Shown here piece by piece: positions 5,954 through 10,452 of a stretch of 37,032 nucleotides of DNA. The notes below the pieces were generated by a model. It did no database searches. It was not told the origin of the DNA and saw nothing but the letters and a program-made list of their open reading frames with translations. Numbering within the stretch: the stretch's first letter is position 1; each line of letters begins with the position of its first letter. The stretch lies in IMG/VR virus record IMGVR_UViG_3300043399_000575, positions 1-37,032 of that record; one strand, given 5' to 3'. The position numbers were made by a program, and so were the translations under genes. This DNA is from a virus.

Positions 5954-6589
5954 TCAGCCCTTAAACCGATCGGCCATGTCGGCCAGTTCGGCAAGGAATT
6001 TCTCGGCCTCGACTTCGATGCGAGCGATCTCGGATTGCTCAGGCTCGAAGCGTCGGATGAAGAGTTGGTGCGGCTCGGGCACACGCGGATCGAACGCGAT
6101 GAAGTCGCACCAGGCGCGGCCGGTGCAGGCGAGCTGGGCCAGCATCTGCGGCTTGTGCTCGGCAGGAACTTCGCCCTCGGTCACCCAGCGCAGGAAGGTC
6201 GGCGTCGTCGGGCACTTGATCTCGACGATGCCGGCATCGCCGATCAGGCCGTCCGGCGTCGCGCCAAACCAGTCGATCCGCGGATGCAGCACGAACACCT
6301 CGGGCCCGACGATCTCGCCGGTCGCGGCCTCGTAGGCTGCGGTGGCGTGCGGCTGCTGCTCGATGCCGTGCTGCATGGCCGGCGTGACGTAGTGCGACAC
6401 CGCGATGCCGGTCAGCCGCTCGGCGAGCAGGTCGAACTTCAGCTTCCTGCGCGCCTCGGCCTCGACGAGCTGGCCGTCCTTGCTCTTCGTCTTGAGGTAC
6501 GCCATCGCGTCGGCCATGCGCGAGGCGGTCAGGCAGCCACGGCGCGCGGCGACCCAGTTGTCGGTTCCTGCCATCGCCTCGACGATCAT
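5954..6589 (-). CDS. YqaJ/lambda-exonuclease family recombination nuclease
   Basis: A 211-residue protein of the PD-(D/E)xK exonuclease family. NWVAARRGCLTASRM (about 11-25) is the family start; the active site is GATPDGLIGDAG with Asp113 and IVEIKCP with Glu123 and Lys125, followed by KPQMLAQLACTG with Gln148. The enzyme should digest one strand of double-stranded DNA ends, leaving a single strand for the annealing protein. It follows the RecT-like gene with a four-base overlap (ATGA), so the two form a two-component recombination pair like Red or RecET. All active-site residues are present and the length fits. Expressed early from the leftward promoter. Confidence 0.9.
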   Translation of the reverse strand: MIVEAMAGTDNWVAARRGCLTASRMADAMAYLKTKSKDGQLVEAEARRKLKFDLLAERLTGIAVSHYVTPAMQHGIEQQPHATAAYEAATGEIVGPEVFVLHPRIDWFGATPDGLIGDAGIVEIKCPTTPTFLRWVTEGEVPAEHKPQMLAQLACTGRAWCDFIAFDPRVPEPHQLFIRRFEPEQSEIARIEVEAEKFLAELADMADRFKG

Positions 6590-7308
6590 TCCGCCACCTC
6601 TTCGACGACATCGACGACCTGGGCGTCAGCGGCGTCGGCTGCGTCCTTGAGGCTTTGCAGGTGCGGCTTGAGCGCGGCGCGAGCCTCGCCGGATGCCTGC
6701 TTCCAGAAGGCGCGGAACGACTCGACGCCGGACAGCGCGGCCTCCTGCGCGGCCTCGAGCAGACCGGCAGGCATCTCAGGCTCGATGACTTCGGCCGGGC
6801 CCATGTCGACGGGCGCGGGGCGCTGCGCGGGCTTCGCGTCGAAGTCATTGATTTCTTCGGGCGTGTAGACGCCGACGGCCACGCCCGGATAGACGGTGCG
6901 GATGCCTTCGCTGATGACGCGGGCGCGCAGCATGGCGCGCGGGTACTGGCGCCACACGTCTTTGCCCGTGAGCCCGGCCCGCTTGGCTTGCTCGATCGTC
7001 CACTCGATCTCGACCGTGCCGCCGGCCGGGTGCGAGAACGTCGCGGCGACGCGGCTGTCGGTGTAGGCGCCCCACTGGACGCGCCCGCCGGCCTGCTGGA
7101 AGCGGGCGAGCATGGCGTCGGCCTTCAGTGCCGGCCGGCCCTGCACGACGTGGTAATCGCGAGCGGCGATCGCCGGGTGCATTCCTTCGGCCTGGGCGAT
7201 CAACATCAGTGCGATCGCCTGGTCGGGCGACTTGATGCCGAAGAGGCCGGACTTCGCGACGGCGGCGGCCATCCGCTCGACATCGCCGATGGGAACAAGA
7301 TTGGACAT
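6586..7308 (-). CDS. RecT-like single-strand annealing recombinase
   Basis: A 240-residue protein starting MSNLVPIGDVERM. Recognisable phage RecT-type stretches are ALMLIAQAEGMHPAIAARDY, VVQGRPALKADAMLARFQQAGG, GTVEIEWTIEQAKRAGL, WRQYPRAMLRARVISEGIRT and GVYTPEEINDF. It should coat and anneal single strands made by the neighbouring exonuclease and promote recombination or circularisation of phage DNA. The start at 7308 was chosen because TGAGGAGAGCACC lies directly before it and the homology begins there. The C-terminal 70 residues are Ala/Glu-rich and variable. Gene order annealing protein then exonuclease supports joint function. Confidence 0.85.
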   Translation of the reverse strand: MSNLVPIGDVERMAAAVAKSGLFGIKSPDQAIALMLIAQAEGMHPAIAARDYHVVQGRPALKADAMLARFQQAGGRVQWGAYTDSRVAATFSHPAGGTVEIEWTIEQAKRAGLTGKDVWRQYPRAMLRARVISEGIRTVYPGVAVGVYTPEEINDFDAKPAQRPAPVDMGPAEVIEPEMPAGLLEAAQEAALSGVESFRAFWKQASGEARAALKPHLQSLKDAADAADAQVVDVVEEVAE

Positions 7309-7318
7309 GGTGCTCTCC

Positions 7319-7504
7319 TCAGAACAGGTGGAATCGTTTGGCAAGGCGCGACGCGAAAGACGCGCGCCGGCCGAGTAGGGCGGCCTGCAGCAGCTCGGCA
7401 TCCCGGCCCATCGCGGGCCGAAGCGCCTGGTACTGGCCGTCGCGGTTGCGCCATTCGTACGAGCGGCGCTGGTAGGCGTGTCCGATCACGACTTTCGGTT
7501 TCAC
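7319..7504 (-). CDS. Hypothetical basic protein
   Basis: A 61-residue basic protein starting at GTG 7504 (MKPKVVIGHAYQRRSYEW), overlapping the upstream stop (GTGA). The middle is helical (DAELLQAALLGRRASFASRL) and the end is KRFHLF. No family recognised. It lies ten bases before the RecT-like start and may be a small accessory to the recombination genes, which is only positional. Confidence 0.55.
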   Translation of the reverse strand: MKPKVVIGHAYQRRSYEWRNRDGQYQALRPAMGRDAELLQAALLGRRASFASRLAKRFHLF

Positions 7505-7707
7505 AGCAGCGCTTCCTCGACGTCGTCGTTGCGGTCGACAACGAGCAGGTCGTGTCGGTCGACGGTGATGGCCCGGCCGAACGGCCAGCCGTCTGCGCCG
7601 ACCGCACGGATGCCGATGAACTTGGTGCCGACGTCCTCAACGACGCCGACGGTGCCTTGGAACTCGCCGCGCAGAACGCGCACGGTGTCTTCGATTCGGA
7701 CGCACAT
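7501..7707 (-). CDS. Small KOW-like/SH3-fold protein
   Basis: A 68-residue protein starting MCVRIEDTVRVL. Residues 4-30 (RIEDTVRVLRGEFQGTVGVVEDVG) match the look of a KOW/SH3-like beta motif: a GxxxGTVG turn between short strands, as in NusG or ribosomal L24. The remainder (FIGIRAVGADGWPFGRAITVDRHDLLVVD) continues the beta pattern. Such small phage proteins may bind RNA or host transcription factors; not shown here. The ATG shares one base with the upstream stop (TGATG), and GGGGGTG lies upstream. A longer start at 7728 is possible but would overlap the upstream gene. Confidence 0.55.
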   Translation of the reverse strand: MCVRIEDTVRVLRGEFQGTVGVVEDVGTKFIGIRAVGADGWPFGRAITVDRHDLLVVDRNDDVEEALL

Positions 7708-7841
7708 CACAGCACCCCCAAGATCCACGCCGACACGAGCGCGCCAGCGATGAACGCCAGCCCGAGGCCGACGGGCAGATCCGGCGCGCCGCGCCGACGT
7801 TGATTGCGCTCGACGAGCGAGCGAACTTCGTTGGCGGTCAT
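7707..7841 (-). CDS. Small single-pass membrane protein
   Basis: A 44-residue protein: a charged N terminus (MTANEVRSLVERNQRRRGAP) followed by a hydrophobic stretch to the end (LPVGLGLAFIAGALVSAWILGVL, about 22-44). The positive cluster before the segment predicts an N-in tail-anchored form. Its ATG overlaps the upstream stop (ATGA) at a copy of the shared 13-base junction, and its stop shares a base with the next ATG (TGATG). Tight packing on both sides supports it as a real gene. Role unknown; early phage membrane peptides can affect superinfection or host physiology, but nothing here shows that. Confidence 0.65.
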   Translation of the reverse strand: MTANEVRSLVERNQRRRGAPDLPVGLGLAFIAGALVSAWILGVL

Positions 7842-8290
7842 GCCGTCACCTCGCGCAGCTCGGCCTCGATCTCAGTCGCGAGCATCGAGTCGCGCGACAG
7901 CCACTCGACAAGCTCGCAGCGCAGCCAGGCCGGCGCGTTGGCGACGAGCGCGACGTCGAGCGGGGCGGCTTGGCCGGTTGAGTAGCGCACCTGAACGTCG
8001 GCGAAGTCGGCCTGGTCGATGAGCGCGCGGACGGCTTTCTCGCGAAGCCACGCCGGTGCGTGAGCCACGAGCGCGGTCAGGGCGTCGATCTGCGGGCCGG
8101 CGTTCGAGCGGACGTCGATGTCGGCGAGCGGCTGGCCGCGATCAGCGCACCAGGCGATGAAGCGCACGGCGTCGGCGCCGAGCTCGAGGGCGCGATCGGT
8201 GATGAGGTCGCCGAGGCGGTCGGCATCCGCGAGGCGGCGCTCGTGGGCTGCGGCTTCGCGGGCAAGGAAGGCGTCGTATCCGAGGTCCAT
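7838..8290 (-). CDS. Hypothetical protein, first gene of early-left operon
   Basis: A 150-residue acidic, Ala-rich, mostly helical protein and the promoter-proximal product of the leftward transcript. Two similar segments stand out: ALTALVAHAPAWLREKAVRALI (about 70-91) and DVALVANAPAWLRCELVEWLS (about 112-132), each with V-A-(H/N)-A-P-A-W-L-R, suggesting an internal repeat. I do not recognise the family. GGAG lies eight bases before ATG 8290. The transcript would start about 26 bases upstream from the promoter at 8323-8351, under operator control. It ends REVTA at a copy of the shared gene junction. Confidence 0.65.
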   Translation of the reverse strand: MDLGYDAFLAREAAAHERRLADADRLGDLITDRALELGADAVRFIAWCADRGQPLADIDVRSNAGPQIDALTALVAHAPAWLREKAVRALIDQADFADVQVRYSTGQAAPLDVALVANAPAWLRCELVEWLSRDSMLATEIEAELREVTA

Positions 8291-8322
8291 CGCGTGTCTC
8301 CGGTGAGTGGTGCGATGGATGG

Positions 8323-8351
8323 ATTATGAAGGCAAAGCCTAACGACTGCAA
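8323..8351 (-). promoter_or_regulatory. Early leftward promoter (PL-like)
   Basis: On the - strand, TTGCAG (8351-8346) and CATAAT (8328-8323) are separated by exactly 17 bases. The -10 matches five of six sigma-70 positions. Operator 8330-8340 fills the spacer and operator 8351-8361 touches the -35, so a bound repressor would block RNA polymerase. It should drive the genes from 8290 down to 2380. Confidence 0.75.
8330..8340. promoter_or_regulatory. Operator OL1, AGGC-AAA-GCCT
   Basis: A perfect palindrome with arms AGGC/GCCT around three bases, inside the spacer of the leftward promoter. Its centre is 21 bp from that of the neighbouring site (8351-8361), two helical turns, so two dimers would sit on the same face. 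The same consensus recurs at 8867-8877 by the rightward promoter. Confidence 0.8.
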
Positions 8352-8361
8352 GGCAATGCCT
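8351..8361. promoter_or_regulatory. Operator OL2, AGGC-AAT-GCCT
   Basis: Second perfect copy of the AGGC-N3-GCCT palindrome, beginning on the last base of the leftward -35 element. With the site at 8330-8340 it makes a tandem pair suited to cooperative binding by the repressor or the Cro-like protein. Confidence 0.8.
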
Positions 8362-8375
8362 AATTGATTTTCACG

Positions 8376-8421
8376 AAAAAGCCCGGTAGAGCAATAGGCA
8401 TTAGCTATAGCTCTACCGGGC
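8376..8421 (-). terminator. Rho-independent terminator of the repressor gene
   Basis: A perfect 12-bp inverted repeat, GCCCGGTAGAGC 8381-8392 and GCTCTACCGGGC 8410-8421, has an extra ATAG/CTAT pairing in its loop. Read leftward, it is followed by TTTTT (8380-8376). It lies ten bases after the repressor stop and before the leftward promoter, insulating the operon from repressor transcription. The loop contains an imperfect operator-like AGGCATTAGCT (8397-8407 region). Confidence 0.9.
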
Positions 8422-8430
8422 GTGGATTGG

Positions 8431-8805
8431 TTACTTCTGCTCGTCGTCCTGGTTGTTGCTTCGTTCGGCAGCGGACCTTAAGAGCTCGGCATGCTCCAGC
8501 AGCTTGCGCCGGAATTCATCGTCGAAATCTCTGTAGTAATCGACCAGGGTGCGCTCGTCTTTGGAAAGCATCTTCTCGTCTTCCTCTGCATCGAGCCACC
8601 ATGATACTGGATATCCATGCAGTTTCGACAATGTTGAGAAGTGTCGTTTTGCGATTCGACCGAATTGCAGCCAGTCGTACACGCTCGGCGGCTTTACCCC
8701 GCACGCGGCCGCGACGTCCTTCGGTTGATGCCCCTTTTCGTCCATGCACTGGCGCAGCTTCGCGGCCAGCTTCCGGTTCGCTTCAAGTTGTAGGTCTGTA
8801 GCCAT
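8431..8805 (-). CDS. Phage repressor, XRE-type HTH (CI/C2-like)
   Basis: A 124-residue protein starting MATDLQLEANRKLAAKL. Residues about 8-65 form an XRE helix-turn-helix: LAAKLRQCMDEKG, then PKDVAAACGV (helix 2) and KPPSVYDWLQFG (recognition helix). A linker with YPVSWWLDAEEDE resembles P22 C2-type relatives, and the C-terminal part is helical (LSKDERTLVDYYRDF to LLRSAAERS) and probably dimerises. There is no visible LexA/S24 autopeptidase domain, so RecA-driven self-cleavage seems unlikely. The start at 8805 fits the HTH family; ATG 8850 would add 15 residues. It lies opposite the Cro-like gene, with operators between, and has its own terminator. Confidence 0.8.
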   Translation of the reverse strand: MATDLQLEANRKLAAKLRQCMDEKGHQPKDVAAACGVKPPSVYDWLQFGRIAKRHFSTLSKLHGYPVSWWLDAEEDEKMLSKDERTLVDYYRDFDDEFRRKLLEHAELLRSAAERSNNQDDEQK

Positions 8806-8813
8806 AGGCTTAT

Positions 8814-8830
8814 TCCGACTTGTAGTCGGA
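8814..8830. promoter_or_regulatory. 17-bp palindrome in the repressor leader
   Basis: TCCGACT-TGT-AGTCGGA is a perfect palindrome with 7-bp arms, just upstream of the repressor ATG at 8805 and different from the AGGC/GCCT operators. As DNA it could be a site for another regulator; as RNA it would form a tight hairpin nine bases before the start codon and might limit repressor translation. Read rightward it is followed by TTTT. Confidence 0.5.
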
Positions 8831-8854
8831 TTTTCGGCAATACCAAACAAGTGC

Positions 8855-8883
8855 TTGCGTTTTTATAGGCATCGCCTTACGCT
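8855..8883 (+). promoter_or_regulatory. Early rightward promoter (PR-like)
   Basis: TTGCGT (8855-8860) and TACGCT (8878-8883) are 17 bases apart, with operator 8867-8877 filling the last eleven bases of the spacer, the same geometry as at the leftward promoter. The -10 is weak (three of six). The transcript would begin within a base or two of the Cro-like ATG at 8891, giving a leaderless message. The - strand also holds TATAAA (8867-8862), a possible -10 for the repressor gene. Confidence 0.5.
8867..8877. promoter_or_regulatory. Operator OR1, AGGC-ATC-GCCT
   Basis: Third perfect AGGC-N3-GCCT palindrome, located between the -35 and -10 of the rightward promoter and touching the likely repressor -10 on the other strand. 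A protein here would control both divergent transcripts. Confidence 0.8.
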
Positions 8884-8886
8884 GTA

Positions 8887-8897
8887 GCCTATGCCTA
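8887..8897. promoter_or_regulatory. Imperfect operator overlapping the Cro-like start codon
   Basis: AGCC-TAT-GCCT keeps one good arm (GCCT) and has two changes in the other. Its centre lies 20 bp from that of 8867-8877, close to the 21-bp spacing at the left side. It covers the ATG at 8891, where transcription probably begins. Confidence 0.45.
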
Positions 8898-9178
8898 CAG
8901 CAACCATCACCAAACCCGATCCGGTGCTGGCCGTCGAACGCGCCATTGAGGTCGTCGGCGGGATCACCAGCGCGGCGGCGATGCTCGGCGTTTCCGGGCC
9001 GACGGTTCACGAGTGGAAGAGCGGCAAGTCGAAGGTTCCGTTCGTTCGGGCGATCCAGCTTGAGCGACTGTCCTATGGCGCCGTTCGGGCCGAAGAGTTT
9101 CGCCCGGACCTCACGAGCGAGATCCAGTACCTGCGCGGCACGAAGCGACAGCGCCGCGCTCACCACGAAGTCGCATGA
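8891..9178 (+). CDS. Cro-like regulator (YdaS/Cro family)
   Basis: A 95-residue protein. Residues about 14-66 (AVERAIEVVGGITSAAAMLGVSG, PTVHEWKSGKSKVPFVRAIQLERL) match the YdaS/Cro-type HTH: helix 2 around TSAAAMLGVSG and recognition helix PTVHEWKSG. FRPDL near 71-75 is the usual family end. As the first rightward gene, divergent from the repressor, it should bind the same AGGC-N3-GCCT operators and shut down repressor synthesis, favouring lytic growth. There is no ribosome-binding site; the ATG nearly coincides with the predicted transcript start, so it may be leaderless. The start region resembles that of the repressor gene. Confidence 0.8.
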   Translation: MPTATITKPDPVLAVERAIEVVGGITSAAAMLGVSGPTVHEWKSGKSKVPFVRAIQLERLSYGAVRAEEFRPDLTSEIQYLRGTKRQRRAHHEVA

Positions 9179-9327
9179 CACACGAACCCACGCTGGCGGT
9201 CGGACCGGCGTGTCGTCGCGCTCCGGTGGCGGCTCAACTCCTTTGCCGCCGAACCCCGCGCCGGGCCGGCATCCGTCCATCCCGGCACTCCCGAACACGT
9301 CCGCGGCCAGGCCGCGCACCCCTCTGA
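9175..9327 (+). CDS. Doubtful 50-residue reading frame after cro
   Basis: Between the Cro-like stop and the next gene are about 160 bases. ATG 9175 overlaps the Cro-like stop (ATGA) and opens 50 codons rich in Arg and Pro (MTHEPTLAVGPACRRAPV ...). Codon third positions are no more GC-rich than background and no domain is visible; another frame through the same DNA has higher third-position GC. The overlap pattern is the only support. The stretch may instead be an untranslated segment of the rightward transcript. Confidence 0.25.
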   Translation: MTHEPTLAVGPACRRAPVAAQLLCRRTPRRAGIRPSRHSRTRPRPGRAPL

Positions 9328-9336
9328 GACCTCCCG

Positions 9337-9588
9337 ATGGAAGCACCAACACCCGCGTGGATCATGATGGCCAAGACCGACGACGTTGAAATTCGCTTCA
9401 TGGCGCCCAGGCGCCTCGCCGAGGTGGCCGACGCCATCGCGATCGCGCACAGGAAGAACCGCAGCGAGGTGCTGCTCGAGGTCATCGCGGCATGGGCGGA
9501 TCAGCAGGTCCATGTCGCCACTCTGATCCATCGCGTCACGCGGGGCACTCCCGGTGCTCCGGACTCCGACCGGAGTGCGACGGAATGA
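9337..9588 (+). CDS. Ribbon-helix-helix-like small regulator
   Basis: An 83-residue protein. Residues about 14-54 fit an Arc/ribbon-helix-helix fold: strand DDVEIRFMAP, helix RRLAEVADAIAIAHRKN, turn, helix RSEVLLEVIAAWADQQV. It would act as a dimer inserting the beta strand into DNA. The C-terminal 20 residues are disordered. Start ATG 9337 is the longest; ATG 9364 or 9367 would also keep the whole fold. It lies where temperate phages often have a second early regulator of replication or lysogeny. It overlaps the next gene by four bases (ATGA). Confidence 0.6.
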   Translation: MEAPTPAWIMMAKTDDVEIRFMAPRRLAEVADAIAIAHRKNRSEVLLEVIAAWADQQVHVATLIHRVTRGTPGAPDSDRSATE

Positions 9589-9929
9589 GGTCCGAGGGAA
9601 GCGGGGGCCGGCTGCAATGGTCGATCTGCGCGGCGATCGCAGCCGGCCGCGACACGCTGCCGGAGATCGTGCGGGCGCTGTCCGGTCGGCTCGGGGCCTC
9701 GATGGTCCCGAAGGCGGTGGCCAACCTTGCGCAGGGCGGCTACCTGCAGCTGGACGACGTCACCTATCGGCTGACCGACAAGGGCCGCGACCTGCTGGGT
9801 CCGCGCGCCTCGACCGCCGAGCACGGGGTCTACCGGCCGCCGAAGGCGCCGCCTCGCCGACCCGGCAGCGAGGACTTCCGGTTGGTGCCGAGCTTGTTCG
9901 CCGACCGCAGGGTGCTGCCATGCAGGTAG
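9585..9929 (+). CDS. Winged-helix protein
   Basis: A 114-residue protein starting MRSEGSGGRLQW. Residues about 11-75 look like a winged helix: WSICAAIAAGRDTLPEIVRAL, LGASMVPKAVANLAQGGYLQL and the wing DDVTYRLTDKGRDLL, a pattern common in MarR- or PadR-like domains and small phage regulators. The C-terminal 35 residues are Pro/Arg-rich. ATG 9585 overlaps the preceding stop. It may regulate the rightward operon or assist replication initiation. No metal or ligand site is visible. Confidence 0.55.
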   Translation: MRSEGSGGRLQWSICAAIAAGRDTLPEIVRALSGRLGASMVPKAVANLAQGGYLQLDDVTYRLTDKGRDLLGPRASTAEHGVYRPPKAPPRRPGSEDFRLVPSLFADRRVLPCR

Positions 9930-10450
9930 GCCAGAGAGCCGCCACGAAGGCGGAGGCGCTGCGCTGGCTGCGCGAGAACGTCCGAGTGACCGAAGACGGC
10001 TGCCGGATCTGGGCTGGCGCGTGTCAGCGTGACGGCTACCCGATCGTCGGGTGGCGGTACAGCAAGGTCAGCGCCCGCAGGCTGCTGATGCAGCTGCTCG
10101 GGCACGACATCGACCGCTCGAAGGTCGTCTTCAATGTCTGCGGCGATCGGCGCTGCATGAATCCTGCGCATCTGCGCGTTGGCACCAAGGCCGAGGCCGT
10201 CGCGGTGCGTGTCGCCGAGGGCGCGTACCTGAGCGGAGCGCAGCGGTCTCTCCGGTCCGCGATTGGCAAGGCGCGCACCGCCAGGCTGCCGATCACCGAG
10301 CGGCACAACGCGCTGCGGCTGCGCGCCGACGGTTGGTCGCTCGCACGGATCGGTCGGCACTGCGGCGTCACCGGCGACGCGGTCGGGCACGCCATCAAGA
10401 CGTGGGAGCGGGCGCTCGGGCCGGCTGCGTTCTGGAGGGAGGCGGCATAA
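9920..10450 (+). CDS. HNH_3-type homing-endonuclease-like protein with HTH tail, catalytic His missing (right copy)
   Basis: A 176-residue paralogue of the product of 4825-5379 on the other strand. Segments in order: GCRIWAGA (27-34), GYPIVGWRYSKVSARRLLMQLLG (39-61), CGDRRCMNPAHLRVGT (74-89), then HTH (about 126-162, ITERHNALRLRADGWSLARIGRHCGVTGDAV). Active HNH_3 enzymes have AHR and a His ahead of the CD pair; here Arg53-Arg54 and Phe71-Asn72 occupy those sites, while Cys74, Cys79 and His84 remain. Both copies end ALGPAA-(Y/F)-W. It probably binds DNA and lacks cleavage activity. It sits directly upstream of the O-like gene, suggesting a replication or regulatory role; that is inference. Confidence 0.7.
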   Translation: MQVGQRAATKAEALRWLRENVRVTEDGCRIWAGACQRDGYPIVGWRYSKVSARRLLMQLLGHDIDRSKVVFNVCGDRRCMNPAHLRVGTKAEAVAVRVAEGAYLSGAQRSLRSAIGKARTARLPITERHNALRLRADGWSLARIGRHCGVTGDAVGHAIKTWERALGPAAFWREAA

Positions 10451-10452
10451 GC

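Noticed and set aside
8393-8409. Operator-like AGGCATTAGCT in the repressor terminator loop as a third left operator
   Set aside because: One arm is imperfect and the spacing to the other sites (about 45 bp) does not match. The sequence is explained by the ATAG/CTAT loop pairing of the terminator, though weak binding cannot be excluded.
9179-9336. Leftward or rightward genes in the cro-distal gap
   Set aside because: The frames present are Arg/Pro-rich without clear ribosome sites or domains; only the ATGA-coupled 50-codon frame was kept, at low confidence.
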